This document shows positions 1-6,376 of a stretch of 29,575 nucleotides of DNA, in pieces. The stretch's first letter is position 1. Each line of letters starts with the position of its first letter. This stretch comes from a virus, in the IMG/VR virus record IMGVR_UViG_3300047494_000150, positions 1 through 29,575 of that record. One strand, written 5' to 3'. Position numbers and translations under genes: made by a program. Below the pieces are notes generated by a model. The model saw only the letters and a program-made list of their open reading frames with translations. It made no database searches and had not been told where the DNA came from.

Positions 1-522
1 CACGTGGATAGCTGAGCGGTCTTGGATGTAGTCTCCAGAATCGCTACCAGCAATACCTTGGTGACAAATTATTAACGCCGGCATATCAATTTTTGATACC
101 CGCGCGCGAAAAGCGTCTGGATCGTGCTGGTAAGGAATAAACTCAACTGAATGCCCACGATAAGAGATATCATTAGTGAACTGCGGGCGGTCTATCACGG
201 CGGCACCTGGTATGAGTTTTAAAAAATCTAGACTATGCTCTGATGATTTCTCGTTAAGTTGGTCATGGTTGCCACGAATAATGTAGCAACTGGTCCTCCA
301 GTCGTCGGGATGCAGTGCCACTTTACTAAAGGTCTTGATCATACGGCTTACTACCTCCCCGCGCATGTTAGCCTTGGTGTCGTGGAGGTCACCCGCCACG
401 ATAAGCGGTACGACCAAATCGTTGGCGTGCTTGATAGCTTGCTGGGTGGCGGCGTCAGCTACCTCGAGCGTGGGGAGGCTGTAGTGGACATCACTTAACA
501 GGACTGCGATTGGTTTAGACAT
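1..522 (-). CDS. Metallophosphoesterase (SbcD/Mre11-like), 3' end outside window
   Basis: The visible 174 residues carry the calcineurin-like phosphoesterase signature in order: D11-x-H13 near the N-terminus, GDLHD at 44-48, GNHD at 84-87 and a later metal-ligand histidine at about 154 (CHQG). These residues hold the two-metal centre of phage and bacterial DNA nucleases and phosphatases of this family. The start ATG (522-520) overlaps the stop of the RecA-like gene as TAATG, and the Shine-Dalgarno GGAGGA lies within the last codons of that gene, so the two are translationally coupled. Next to a RecA-like ATPase, a DNA end-processing nuclease is the likeliest role (inference). The C-terminus is missing from the window, so the capping domain cannot be judged; a protein phosphatase remains possible. 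Confidence 0.85.
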   Translation of the reverse strand, partial: MSKPIAVLLSDVHYSLPTLEVADAATQQAIKHANDLVVPLIVAGDLHDTKANMRGEVVSRMIKTFSKVALHPDDWRTSCYIIRGNHDQLNEKSSEHSLDFLKLIPGAAVIDRPQFTNDISYRGHSVEFIPYQHDPDAFRARVSKIDMPALIICHQGIAGSDSGDYIQDRSAIHV

Positions 523-1382
523 TAGTCCTCCGATTCAGAGCCGCCACAATATTTAAAACCGTCAGCAGTAATGTCAAACTCTACGACTTTAGGCCCAGGA
601 TTGCTGCGGTCAATGTGATTTTTGAACAGCTTCCAGCTCACCTTCGCGCCGATTCTAACTTTCTCACCTTTAACAGTCTTCTCGAGCCAGCCCTTACGCG
701 ACACCTGGTATGTGAGGGAGCTGAAGAAGTTTACGGCTTTACCGCCGGCATTGGTCTTACCGGGGCTACCGATGTTGTCATACGTATAATTTATGATCAG
801 CAGGGCGATATCGTGCAATACGCGTTTAGCGATAAGCTTATTCAGGCCTTCACGGTTGGTCTTGCCCTTACCACCGGGTGACTGGTTGGTCTCGCTTAAG
901 GAGCGCTCAGCGTCTCGCTTGCTAATAACGTTACCGATGGAGTCGATAACGATAAGCAGCTTAGCGCCTGGCTTAGTCTTGATCTGATCGTCGATGAAGT
1001 CGCATACCGCATCAAAGATGTCCTCTGCGATAGACTCTTGCATGATGTGCACACGCCTAGGGTCTACGCCCCAGTCGGTGAAGTCCTTCTTTGTGGTCTT
1101 GCCCTCGGTCTCAACGTAAAGGACCGTAACGCCTTGCTCTTGCGCGGCTTTGATGGCCGCTATGGAGCACGACGTCTTGCCGCTATCGCTATCGCCAGCG
1201 ATCATTACGATCTTGCGAAATGGCAGACCCTTCGTGTTAGTAGATTGCTGCCACCAGTCAGGCATAACGACATACTCCATATCGGCAGCATCCGGCATAT
1301 CGCTAGCGAGAGTTATTTTAGGGCGCTTATTGTAGAGTGCCGCGGTCTTGTCTTTAGCCAACTTCCACCTCCCATTTTCCAT
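522..1382 (-). CDS. RecA-like recombinase/ATPase (phage UvsX/RecA family)
   Basis: 286 residues (numbered from the ATG) with a RecA-fold ATPase core: Walker A GDSDSGKTS at 63-71, a catalytic-type glutamate in YVETEG near 91-94, and Walker B LLIVID at 142-147 followed by SIG. Shorter than bacterial RecA (about 350), as is common in phages. Expected role: strand exchange in phage DNA recombination and replication. Start choice is uncertain. The ATG at 1382 has no clear ribosome site and overlaps the upstream gene by 29 nt. A TTG at 1361 (start MAKDKT) has GGGAGG at good spacing and overlaps the upstream stop as TTGGCTAA, so 522-1361 (279 aa) may be the true gene. The next gene is a metallophosphoesterase, which supports a recombination module. 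Confidence 0.88.
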   Translation of the reverse strand: MENGRWKLAKDKTAALYNKRPKITLASDMPDAADMEYVVMPDWWQQSTNTKGLPFRKIVMIAGDSDSGKTSCSIAAIKAAQEQGVTVLYVETEGKTTKKDFTDWGVDPRRVHIMQESIAEDIFDAVCDFIDDQIKTKPGAKLLIVIDSIGNVISKRDAERSLSETNQSPGGKGKTNREGLNKLIAKRVLHDIALLIINYTYDNIGSPGKTNAGGKAVNFFSSLTYQVSRKGWLEKTVKGEKVRIGAKVSWKLFKNHIDRSNPGPKVVEFDITADGFKYCGGSESED

Positions 1383-1587
1383 TCATAATAGCGTCTATCA
1401 CTGCAAGCTTTAATTCAGCCTTCATAAGCCGTAAAGCGTCTTCAGGATCGAGGTAAGGTGACAACGCGTGCATTTGGTAGAATATCGGTGATTCAGTATG
1501 TACAACGCACGTGTATTCTAGTTGATCTGCAGCCGCCGCTCGTTGCAGGAGCTTCACAGTGAACTTAAAAAACTCATCGTAGCTCAC
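1354..1587 (-). CDS. Hypothetical protein, 77 aa
   Basis: Small, soluble, helix-rich protein with no motif I recognise. It starts at GTG (1587-1585), which overlaps the upstream stop as TAGTG, with an AGAGGGG Shine-Dalgarno six bases before. Its last codons contain the GGGAGG that probably serves the RecA-like gene downstream. Position between a 132-aa protein and the RecA-like gene suggests a recombination-module accessory, but this is context only. Confidence 0.65.
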   Translation of the reverse strand: MSYDEFFKFTVKLLQRAAAADQLEYTCVVHTESPIFYQMHALSPYLDPEDALRLMKAELKLAVIDAIMNGKWEVEVG

Positions 1588-1985
1588 TAAAACCCCTCTC
1601 CGCTCTTTTTACGGAAATGCACGTGGCACTCTTTTAAGATGCCAAACACCCGCTCAAGCTCTGCCAGCTCTACTTCCGCCTCGTCGTAAGCCTTTTGCAG
1701 CTCGAGTACGTGCGGATGGGCCGCCACCAACTCGTTAAGGAAGGTGTCGCTAGGCTTCTTGACGTCGGCGGTAGCCGCTTCCATATAGACACCTGCGCGG
1801 ACGGCTTTGAGGCCAGACTTACGCATGCGTGTGTCCAGGTCGGCGTCGCCCATAAGGTCGGACAGCTGAAACATGGCGGCTAAAAACTCACCTGCTAAGT
1901 CCTGAGCGCCCTGCCCTGAGATGCCTTGTCCGTAAGAGTCGCGCACCTTCAGCTCTAAGTCGGCGATAAATTGCTTGTTATCCAT
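1587..1985 (-). CDS. Hypothetical coiled-coil protein, 132 aa
   Basis: The reading frame is open further upstream to 2039, but the ATG at 1985 has a GGGAGA Shine-Dalgarno about eight bases away and follows the 35-aa gene with a one-base gap, so I start it there. The C-terminal half is charged and helical (the ELQKAYDEAEVELAELERV stretch, roughly residues 90-108) and is likely a coiled coil. No catalytic motif is visible. It sits in the same run as the RecA-like ATPase, so a recombination mediator or other accessory is possible but unproven. Confidence 0.65.
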   Translation of the reverse strand: MDNKQFIADLELKVRDSYGQGISGQGAQDLAGEFLAAMFQLSDLMGDADLDTRMRKSGLKAVRAGVYMEAATADVKKPSDTFLNELVAAHPHVLELQKAYDEAEVELAELERVFGILKECHVHFRKKSGEGF

Positions 1986-1986
1986 A

Positions 1987-2094
1987 TTATTCGTCTCCCG
2001 CGTGTTTGTAGCCCAGCACATAGCCGAGCAAGTATCCAATGAAAAATCCTAAGCACATCAAGATCATGCCGTTTTCGTTAGTGATCAATCCCAT
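1987..2094 (-). CDS. Small single-TM membrane protein, 35 aa
   Basis: A 35-residue reading frame fills what would otherwise be a gap. It starts MGLITNENGM and contains a hydrophobic helix with glycine spacing (about residues 10-28, ILMCLGFFIG YLLGYVLGY), ending in HAGDE. Its ATG overlaps the upstream stop as TAATG, its TAA is one base before the next ATG, and an AGGAG lies about ten bases upstream. This arrangement is the same as for its neighbours, which supports it being real. Function unknown; single-helix phage proteins are often lysis or membrane-perturbing factors. Confidence 0.55.
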   Translation of the reverse strand: MGLITNENGMILMCLGFFIGYLLGYVLGYKHAGDE

Positions 2095-2564
2095 TAGAAG
2101 TTCACTCCTACGCTAACGCCTAGGGTGCCGTTTGTTAAGCCGAAGGCGCCTACCGTAATAGGTCCGATGAACTCTTTTGACGCTGAAACGCCGTAGCAGG
2201 GCGTGAAGCCGTGTAAAGCGTCCAAAGCTACCAGCGCTGAGATATTGATCGTTGATCGCTTAGCCGGCGTCTGGGTGAGTTGTACGCTCATATCCACCTG
2301 TTTCTCAGTATCCACTTTAGAGACTGTATCCTTAGTCTCTACGACGGTGGTTTTCACCTCGCCGTCTGGCTCTTTGACGGTCTCGGTCTTAGTCGTCTCG
2401 TGGATGTCCTTGTCCGCCCGTTGCTCGACTTGAGTCTTAGAGGTTTCCACCAGCTTCACTGCCGGCGGTTGGTTTACAGAGTATCTGCCTGACGCAAAAG
2501 CGGTAGCGATTGCCACTACCGAGATAATAGCTTTGGTCTTGAGATCGAGAGTGGGAAGTGTCAT
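2094..2564 (-). CDS. Membrane-anchored envelope protein with helical stalk (spanin-like topology)
   Basis: 156 residues from the ATG at 2564; the frame is open to 2621 but a longer form would overlap the upstream gene. An N-terminal hydrophobic helix (about 12-28) precedes a Lys/Glu/Thr-rich region (about 38-100) that looks like a long charged helix or coiled coil. The C-terminal part is Gly/Val-rich and amphipathic and ends in VGVNF, an ending reminiscent of outer-membrane strand termini. The topology fits a periplasm-spanning anchored protein such as an inner-membrane spanin, but there is no Rz homology I can assert and no partner o-spanin nearby. Confidence 0.6.
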   Translation of the reverse strand: MTLPTLDLKTKAIISVVAIATAFASGRYSVNQPPAVKLVETSKTQVEQRADKDIHETTKTETVKEPDGEVKTTVVETKDTVSKVDTEKQVDMSVQLTQTPAKRSTINISALVALDALHGFTPCYGVSASKEFIGPITVGAFGLTNGTLGVSVGVNF

Positions 2565-2565
2565 T

Positions 2566-2778
2566 TTAATCTCTGTCCGCTGAGGTTTTGCAGTCAGCCA
2601 GACTAACAAACTGGCCTGCAAGCTGCCAGAAAGTAACCTGCGTATCTTGACTGTTCATAAGCGCAGTCAGTCGATTCTTAGCTACTTGAGTGTCTAGAGT
2701 CTTAATGAGGTCCACGAAATCGTCCATAAGCTCGATGCTGGATGCCTCTATTACAGCAAGGTAGGTGTAGTCTTTCAT
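2566..2778 (-). CDS. Hypothetical protein, 70 aa
   Basis: Soluble, mostly helical protein without a recognised domain. ATG at 2778 has GAGGTG five bases before and overlaps the stop of the upstream gene (ATGA), so it is coupled. It ends one base before the start of the anchored envelope protein. Confidence 0.6.
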   Translation of the reverse strand: MKDYTYLAVIEASSIELMDDFVDLIKTLDTQVAKNRLTALMNSQDTQVTFWQLAGQFVSLADCKTSADRD

Positions 2779-3005
2779 TTTAACACCTCGAGGGCGGCTT
2801 GTCTGGCGACTGCAGCGAGCTGAACGTTTAACGAATTGAGCCGGCCGATCTCAGCTCGCAGGTCGCCTGCCTCGTCTAGCATGATCTTATGCATGTGTGA
2901 GGCGCCGGCGATGAACATATCCTCAGGGCCGCGAGAACCATCAGGCAGGGCTTTAAGTACTTTAGTTGCGGCTTTAATCATCTCAATCTTGTCGAAGTGT
3001 TTCAT
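2775..3005 (-). CDS. Hypothetical protein, 76 aa
   Basis: Helical protein. The segment from about residue 45 to the end, beginning AGDLRAEIGRLNSLNVQL, looks like a short coiled coil. Start overlaps the upstream stop as ATGA and its own stop overlaps the next start the same way. No function can be assigned. Confidence 0.6.
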   Translation of the reverse strand: MKHFDKIEMIKAATKVLKALPDGSRGPEDMFIAGASHMHKIMLDEAGDLRAEIGRLNSLNVQLAAVARQAALEVLK

Positions 3006-3091
3006 AACTTCCTCGCGATAAACATGCCGATCGGCAGAGCTACAGCCATGGTGATAACAATTACGGTAAAGCCGTGAAGAAGCTCTGCCAA
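3002..3091 (-). CDS. Small membrane protein, 29 aa (TTG start)
   Basis: The frame is open up to 3205, but that would overlap the 90-aa gene by 113 nt. A TTG at 3091 lies one base after the upstream TGA, with AAGGTGGG at good spacing, and gives MAELLHGFTVIVITMAVAL and onward: one hydrophobic helix and a basic tail (ARKL). The stop overlaps the next start as ATGA. Function unknown. Confidence is moderate because the protein is very short and the start is non-ATG. Confidence 0.45.
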   Translation of the reverse strand: MAELLHGFTVIVITMAVALPIGMFIARKL

Positions 3092-3092
3092 G

Positions 3093-3365
3093 TCAACCCA
3101 CCTTCTCAAATTCTTTATCCGCGAACCAGATAGATACAGAATACTTATTGCCGGTGGAGGATCTATTTTTATATTCATAAACATATTGATATTTTTTCTT
3201 ACCAACCGCCGTAATCCTTAATAAAGGAAATTCGATCTCCTTAAATTCATCTACCCTACTGATAGCATCACCGATCTTAAACTTTGGCTTATAGAATACT
3301 CGGAACAAATGAACATAAAGTAATACTGGGATAACGAGAATAGAAATAATTGCAAGGATAATCAT
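3093..3365 (-). CDS. Membrane-anchored small protein, 90 aa
   Basis: N-terminal hydrophobic helix (residues 1-24), then a soluble part that begins KFKIGDAI, a pattern typical of small SH3-like beta folds in phage accessory proteins, with alternating aromatic strands (YQYVYEY, YSVSIWF). Start ATG at 3365 has AAGGTGG six bases before and comes one base after the ClpP-like stop. Orientation is probably N-in with a periplasmic or cytoplasmic beta domain; role unknown. Confidence 0.65.
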   Translation of the reverse strand: MIILAIISILVIPVLLYVHLFRVFYKPKFKIGDAISRVDEFKEIEFPLLRITAVGKKKYQYVYEYKNRSSTGNKYSVSIWFADKEFEKVG

Positions 3366-3366
3366 A

Positions 3367-3879
3367 TCAAACCACCTTATCTACGATTTTAAGCTTCAAA
3401 CACTGATCGGCAGTCAGGTAGGTTGTACGCAGGTGAAGCTTATCCCAGGTCTCTTTAGACGTCCCCGTGAGGTCCTGAAGAATGGTTGACCACTGGTCCT
3501 CCATACGCTGGCCCACCTTGATGTCGCGCTTCTGCTCCCAGAGCTCACCTACGTTAGCACTACGCCCTTGATGCACCATCATCCAGGAGTCCTTAGTCAT
3601 GATTCGATTGTCCCCGCTAGCCAGAAGCAACACAGCGGCGGAAGCAACAAAACCAAAGGCCCTGATTTCGATATCACAAGGGCTAGTGCGCATCCGACCA
3701 CTAAAAGCCAGACTGTCGAGAACACTGCCACCAGGACTATTAAGCTCAACCACAACAGGAGCTGCACTCTTAGCCTCCAACGCCGCAAGGTCCTTTGAGA
3801 ACTGTAGATAGGACTTCTCGTCAATTTCGCCCACGATGTACAGGGTACGTTTGTTAGGCTTGAGATGCGTTGATGTCAT
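3367..3879 (-). CDS. ClpP/SppA-like serine protease (S14 family)
   Basis: 170 residues covering the ClpP fold. The oxyanion-hole motif NSPGGSV is at 47-53, the nucleophile elbow AFGFVASAA has Ser80, and the histidine is in WMMVHQG (His103). The usual third triad residue, the Asp before FLSAxEA in ClpP, aligns with Thr152 in RTTYLTADQ, so the triad may be non-standard. The C-terminal LTADQ...KIVD block matches the family. Phage members cleave capsid scaffolds or act as stand-alone proteases; lying in an early-type operon far from head genes, this one is unlikely to be a prohead protease (inference). It has an AAGGCGG ribosome site, its own putative promoter and a 5' leader hairpin. Confidence 0.85.
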   Translation of the reverse strand: MTSTHLKPNKRTLYIVGEIDEKSYLQFSKDLAALEAKSAAPVVVELNSPGGSVLDSLAFSGRMRTSPCDIEIRAFGFVASAAVLLLASGDNRIMTKDSWMMVHQGRSANVGELWEQKRDIKVGQRMEDQWSTILQDLTGTSKETWDKLHLRTTYLTADQCLKLKIVDKVV

Positions 3880-3898
3880 ACTACCGCCTTACAAGAAC

Positions 3899-3963
3899 GG
3901 CGCTCTAGATGTTTTTGACTGGCGAGGAGGTAACGAGGTGTTTGTGCTGACATCTAGAGCGCC
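3899..3963 (-). promoter_or_regulatory. 14-bp perfect inverted repeat, leader hairpin of ClpP-like gene
   Basis: Arms at 3899-3912 (GGCGCTCTAGATGT) and 3950-3963 are perfect complements with a 37-nt loop at 3913-3949. There is no T-run on either side, so it is not a standard terminator. In the minus-strand transcript it would lie within about 20 nt of the predicted 5' end and roughly 20 nt before the ClpP-like start. The loop contains ACCTCCTCG, which resembles the anti-Shine-Dalgarno of 16S rRNA. Possible roles: 5' stabiliser, RNase III site or translational control. Confidence 0.7.
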
Positions 3964-3975
3964 TTTGGGAGGTGA

Positions 3976-4018
3976 TTTATAGTTATTTCAGTATGTCAGT
4001 AAAGCTTACTAAAGTCAA
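3976..4018 (-). promoter_or_regulatory. Candidate sigma70 promoter(s) for ClpP-like gene
   Basis: Two overlapping options on the minus strand: TTGACT (4018-4013), 17 bp, CATACT (3995-3990); or TTTACT, 16 bp, TATAAA (3981-3976). Either would start transcription just before the leader hairpin. Hexamer matches are 4 to 5 of 6. The gap 3880-4050 holds nothing else convincing; a 12-codon frame at 4022-4060 is not supported. Confidence 0.4.
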
Positions 4019-4050
4019 ATCTCACTTCTTATCCGTAACCTTTGGAACAA

Positions 4051-4380
4051 CTAATAGCATATCAGCTTTTCGTCCAAAATCTTATACACCTTGTTCTCCA
4101 GCGCCTGCACTTTAGGGTCGGCCGCTACTGACTGACCATAGCTGGCAGCCGCCATCATATAGATGGCGTGTTTAGAGGGAATAAGAGCGCTGAGGACGAA
4201 CAAAAGCAAGCCTAAACAAGCTAATGCAGTACCTGTTCCTACAGTGCGGCGATTTTCAGTCTCTAGGCCCATGAGGAACACGAACGAGCCCGCCCCTCCG
4301 CAAACCACTCTCATAATTGTTGACAAGGCACTAAGGCCATCCACACAGTCCGCGATGTAGATCAAATATACTAAACTCAT
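4051..4380 (-). CDS. Inner-membrane protein, 109 aa
   Basis: Hydrophobic protein with probably two or three membrane segments (about 18-40 and 48-68, possibly one at the extreme N-terminus), then a charged cytoplasmic-type tail (AADPKVQALENKVYKILDEK). Small membrane proteins of this shape are common in phage early regions. It is separated from the ClpP-like gene by the 3880-4050 control gap and preceded by GAGGAGG. Function unknown. Confidence 0.65.
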   Translation of the reverse strand: MSLVYLIYIADCVDGLSALSTIMRVVCGGAGSFVFLMGLETENRRTVGTGTALACLGLLLFVLSALIPSKHAIYMMAAASYGQSVAADPKVQALENKVYKILDEKLICY

Positions 4381-4399
4381 AAATCCTCCTCAATATTAA

Positions 4400-4768
4400 T
4401 TATTCGTTAGGACGTAAAACTGTCTCAATATCACCCGGCTCAGCCTTAGCAGCCAGCTCAAGGCAGCGCTTATCTACACCATCAAGAAACGCCTCATATA
4501 GCTCCACATGCTCCTCCATCTCCTCAGAAGAAATATGAAGAATTTTGTTGACACTACCTATAGCGTAGAGGAGTGTAAACTCATCTGCAAATGAATGCAC
4601 TACTTCCCAGGCACCATTACCACTACGCTCTAATGTAGCTGAGACGTCTGCATCGATGTCCATATAGCTAATGCCGTTAGTAGTAGAGACCGGCACCACA
4701 ACCACGCCGCCAGCTAATACGTCATCGAGCTTAAGGACTTCTACTTGTTTATAAGCTTGAGCAGACAT
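4400..4768 (-). CDS. Hypothetical acidic protein, 122 aa; first gene of leftward operon
   Basis: First gene after the leftward promoter. The ATG at 4768 has GAGGTG about six bases before; an upstream GTG in frame (4777) is part of that ribosome site and less likely. The protein is acidic, with a beta-rich N-terminal half and a helical C-terminal half rich in Glu (SSEEMEEHVELYEAFLDG). I recognise no family. As the first early-type gene it is a candidate host-takeover protein (inference from position only). Confidence 0.65.
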   Translation of the reverse strand: MSAQAYKQVEVLKLDDVLAGGVVVVPVSTTNGISYMDIDADVSATLERSGNGAWEVVHSFADEFTLLYAIGSVNKILHISSEEMEEHVELYEAFLDGVDKRCLELAAKAEPGDIETVLRPNE

Positions 4769-4872
4769 CAGACACACCTCGCTTGTTATGTAAAAGCTTA
4801 TCGGTGTTTGACGTTAAAAGCTAAAGTTTTTTATTTAAGGTAGTTAAATGAGACGTTTAGACGTCCGAATGC

Positions 4873-4901
4873 TTGAGTTGTAGCATGCTGTGTGGTAGAC
4901 T
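4873..4901 (+). promoter_or_regulatory. Weak candidate promoter for rightward operon
   Basis: TTGAGT, 17-bp spacer, TAGACT, each 4 of 6 matches to sigma70 hexamers, about 130 nt before the first rightward gene. A TGAGACGTTT box lies just upstream at 4849-4858. An alternative -10 (TATACT at 4972-4977) lacks a -35. The rightward operon must be started somewhere in 4769-5028, but this exact site is uncertain. Confidence 0.28.
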
Positions 4902-4920
4902 GTAGGTGTAAATGTTGCTT

Positions 4921-4949
4921 GGGAAAGAAAAAAAAGGGAAAAAAAGAAA
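4921..4949. other. 29-nt homopurine/homopyrimidine tract
   Basis: Only G and A on the plus strand (runs of A8 and A7 separated by GGG). In the leftward transcript it is a C/U-only segment within the roughly 195-nt untranslated leader, close downstream of the strong promoter. It could be a slippery or protein-binding leader, or a region of easily melted or bent DNA. No hairpin precedes it, so a terminator is unlikely. Confidence 0.6.
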
Positions 4950-4969
4950 TACGTTAAGAACTTAAAGTT

Positions 4970-4998
4970 ATTATACTGGGCAGTAAGACATATGTCAA
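4970..4998 (-). promoter_or_regulatory. Consensus sigma70 promoter driving leftward operon
   Basis: TTGACA at 4998-4993 and TATAAT at 4975-4970 on the minus strand, separated by exactly 17 bp: a perfect consensus for the host housekeeping RNA polymerase. Transcription would start near 4963 and run through a leader of about 195 nt to the first gene at 4768. Its strength suggests immediate-early expression of the leftward genes by host polymerase. Confidence 0.88.
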
Positions 4999-5028
4999 GC
5001 AAAGATTAAGCTTAATGGAGAATTAATA

Positions 5029-5253
5029 ATGAATAATAATATAAGGGCTGTACTGATGCGTTCGCAGACTCCTTTCTGGATTAAAGCGTACTGGAAGCTT
5101 CCCTCAGAATTACAGAAAGCCTTTAGCCCTAGTGTATCAGACCTTGGTCCTATGGCTGATAATAAATATGACGCTAATATGAGACATCTTATTGAAAACC
5201 TAGCGCCTTTAGAGCGCTTATGCTATAATCTTGAAAACGAGGAGGTCGTATGA
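5029..5253 (+). CDS. Small protein with LAPLERL-type C-terminal tail, 74 aa
   Basis: First rightward gene, with GGAG upstream. The body is unrecognised. Its C-terminus, LAPLERLCYNLENEEVV, matches the tails of several other small proteins in this window (LLAPLERLALGVPDEL, LSPVERLALGVPDDV, LSPVELLALGVAV). The final codons contain the GAGGAGG that serves the lipoprotein gene, whose ATG overlaps this stop (ATGA). Confidence 0.65.
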   Translation: MNNNIRAVLMRSQTPFWIKAYWKLPSELQKAFSPSVSDLGPMADNKYDANMRHLIENLAPLERLCYNLENEEVV

Positions 5254-5930
5254 CTTACGCTGCTAAGATCTTTACGCCGGTGCTTATTGCCGTCACCTGC
5301 CAACTGCTTATGGCTTGCAGCCCGGCCACCTACGAGGTTGTTGGTACAGGGCCTGTGCTGCCTACACCTACTCCGCCACCACCGACAAGCGTGTCGCCGG
5401 CGCCGCCTGCTTTAGGGCAGATTCAGGAGATTGTATTGGCCTTTAACAACACGCAAGAGGCTCAGGGGTTGGAAGCTATTACACCTGGTCTGGACTGTCA
5501 GCTATTCACAGTCCCCATTAACACGACGTCGATCGCCACTTCGATTTTAACGCCTGTAGGAGGCTTCCTGAACGTTTCAGGCTTTAACCAACCCAACTGT
5601 AGCGGGTGTGGACTTAACGTCTTGCCTGAGGCCCTCCAGAGCGTTTATACGACGTATTTCGAATTACAATGCACCGGGTACCTGGTTTCAACTACCGATG
5701 CTTGGCACACGCTCGCTTTACCGTCAGATGACGGTGCTATTGTATCTGTCGGAGGGCAGCAGGTTGTAAACAATGACGGTCTGCACTCAGTAAGCACTGC
5801 CACAAGTGCTGTATTCCTCTCAACCGGAGTGCACCCAGTAGAAATTGACTACTTACAAGGGCCAGGCCTTATGGCGCTTCAGCTTTTTGAAGACGGTAGT
5901 ATCATAGACCCAGCCCTTTTTTACCACTAA
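5250..5930 (+). CDS. Phage lipoprotein with Pro-rich linker and PA14-like domain
   Basis: 226 residues. A signal peptide ends in lipobox LMAC (Cys23) with Ser at +2, which predicts outer-membrane retention in a Gram-negative host. A Pro/Thr-rich spacer (about 35-55) leads to a beta-rich domain. From about 136 to 215 it has the PA14/GLEYA hallmark: aromatic-rich FELQ...GYL, then LPSDDGAIVSVGGQQVVNNDG, a predicted glycan-binding loop with the DDG and NNDG pairs, and a final LSTGVHPVEIDY strand. Cys pairs at 117/120 may form a disulfide. Known phage lipoproteins often block superinfection by masking receptors, and PA14 domains bind carbohydrate. A host-surface or receptor-masking role is inferred. 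Confidence 0.75.
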   Translation: MTYAAKIFTPVLIAVTCQLLMACSPATYEVVGTGPVLPTPTPPPPTSVSPAPPALGQIQEIVLAFNNTQEAQGLEAITPGLDCQLFTVPINTTSIATSILTPVGGFLNVSGFNQPNCSGCGLNVLPEALQSVYTTYFELQCTGYLVSTTDAWHTLALPSDDGAIVSVGGQQVVNNDGLHSVSTATSAVFLSTGVHPVEIDYLQGPGLMALQLFEDGSIIDPALFYH

Positions 5931-5937
5931 GGTGTAT

Positions 5938-6156
5938 ATGCAAGAATATAAAAAAGCATATTATATCCCGCTGAGACAATGGGTGCGTTATACTGTGCAC
6001 GATCTTGCCTACGCGCTTGTAGTATCTCGTGAGTATCCTTATGGGACTTATCTGCATAACGAACTGTGGTCTTATCGCCCTCCAGGTCTTATAGACGAGC
6101 CGCATTTACTAGCACCACTAGAGCGCCTTGCGTTAGGAGTGCCAGATGAACTTTAA
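5938..6156 (+). CDS. Small protein with LAPLERLALGVPDEL tail, 72 aa
   Basis: ATG at 5938 follows AAGGTG; a GTG two codons earlier is less likely. The N-terminal body is rich in Tyr and Arg (QEYKKAYYIPLRQWVRYTV) and of unknown function. The C-terminal 16 residues belong to the recurring tail family. The codons for LGVP form TTAGGAGTG, the ribosome site of the next gene, whose ATG starts 11 nt before this stop. Confidence 0.65.
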   Translation: MQEYKKAYYIPLRQWVRYTVHDLAYALVVSREYPYGTYLHNELWSYRPPGLIDEPHLLAPLERLALGVPDEL

Positions 6157-6376
6157 ACCTGGCGACAAGGTATGGTTTATAAGTGCCTCAATGACCGGCA
6201 GCGGTCGTATCAATATGACCCAGCAAAATCATCTCTGGATAGATAATCTAATAATAAATGGTAAGAGACACCCAGTGCCAGAGTCGCTTGTGTGCTGGAG
6301 TCGTGACTGTGTTTTTCTAATTCAAACATTATCACCTGTCGAAAGGCTTGCTCTTGGCGTCCCGGATGACGTTTAA
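6146..6376 (+). CDS. Small SH3-like protein with LSPVERLALGVPDDV tail, 76 aa
   Basis: Starts MNFKPGDKVWFISAS, a KPGDKVW opening typical of small SH3-like or KOW-type beta barrels. The end repeats the same C-terminal tail as its upstream neighbour but with different codons at almost every third position, so the similarity is at protein level. Overlaps both neighbours by exactly 11 nt. Function unknown. Confidence 0.65.
   Translation: MNFKPGDKVWFISASMTGSGRINMTQQNHLWIDNLIINGKRHPVPESLVCWSRDCVFLIQTLSPVERLALGVPDDV

Noticed and set aside
3002-3205. 67-aa version of the small membrane gene
   Set aside because: It would overlap the upstream 90-aa gene by 113 nt; a TTG with a good ribosome site explains the hydrophobic part.
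3899-3963. Rho-independent terminator
   Set aside because: Perfect stem but no T-run on either strand and a 37-nt loop.
4022-4060. 12-codon frame MLLVVPKVTDKK
   Set aside because: Too short, no clear ribosome site, and it ends close to the promoter region.
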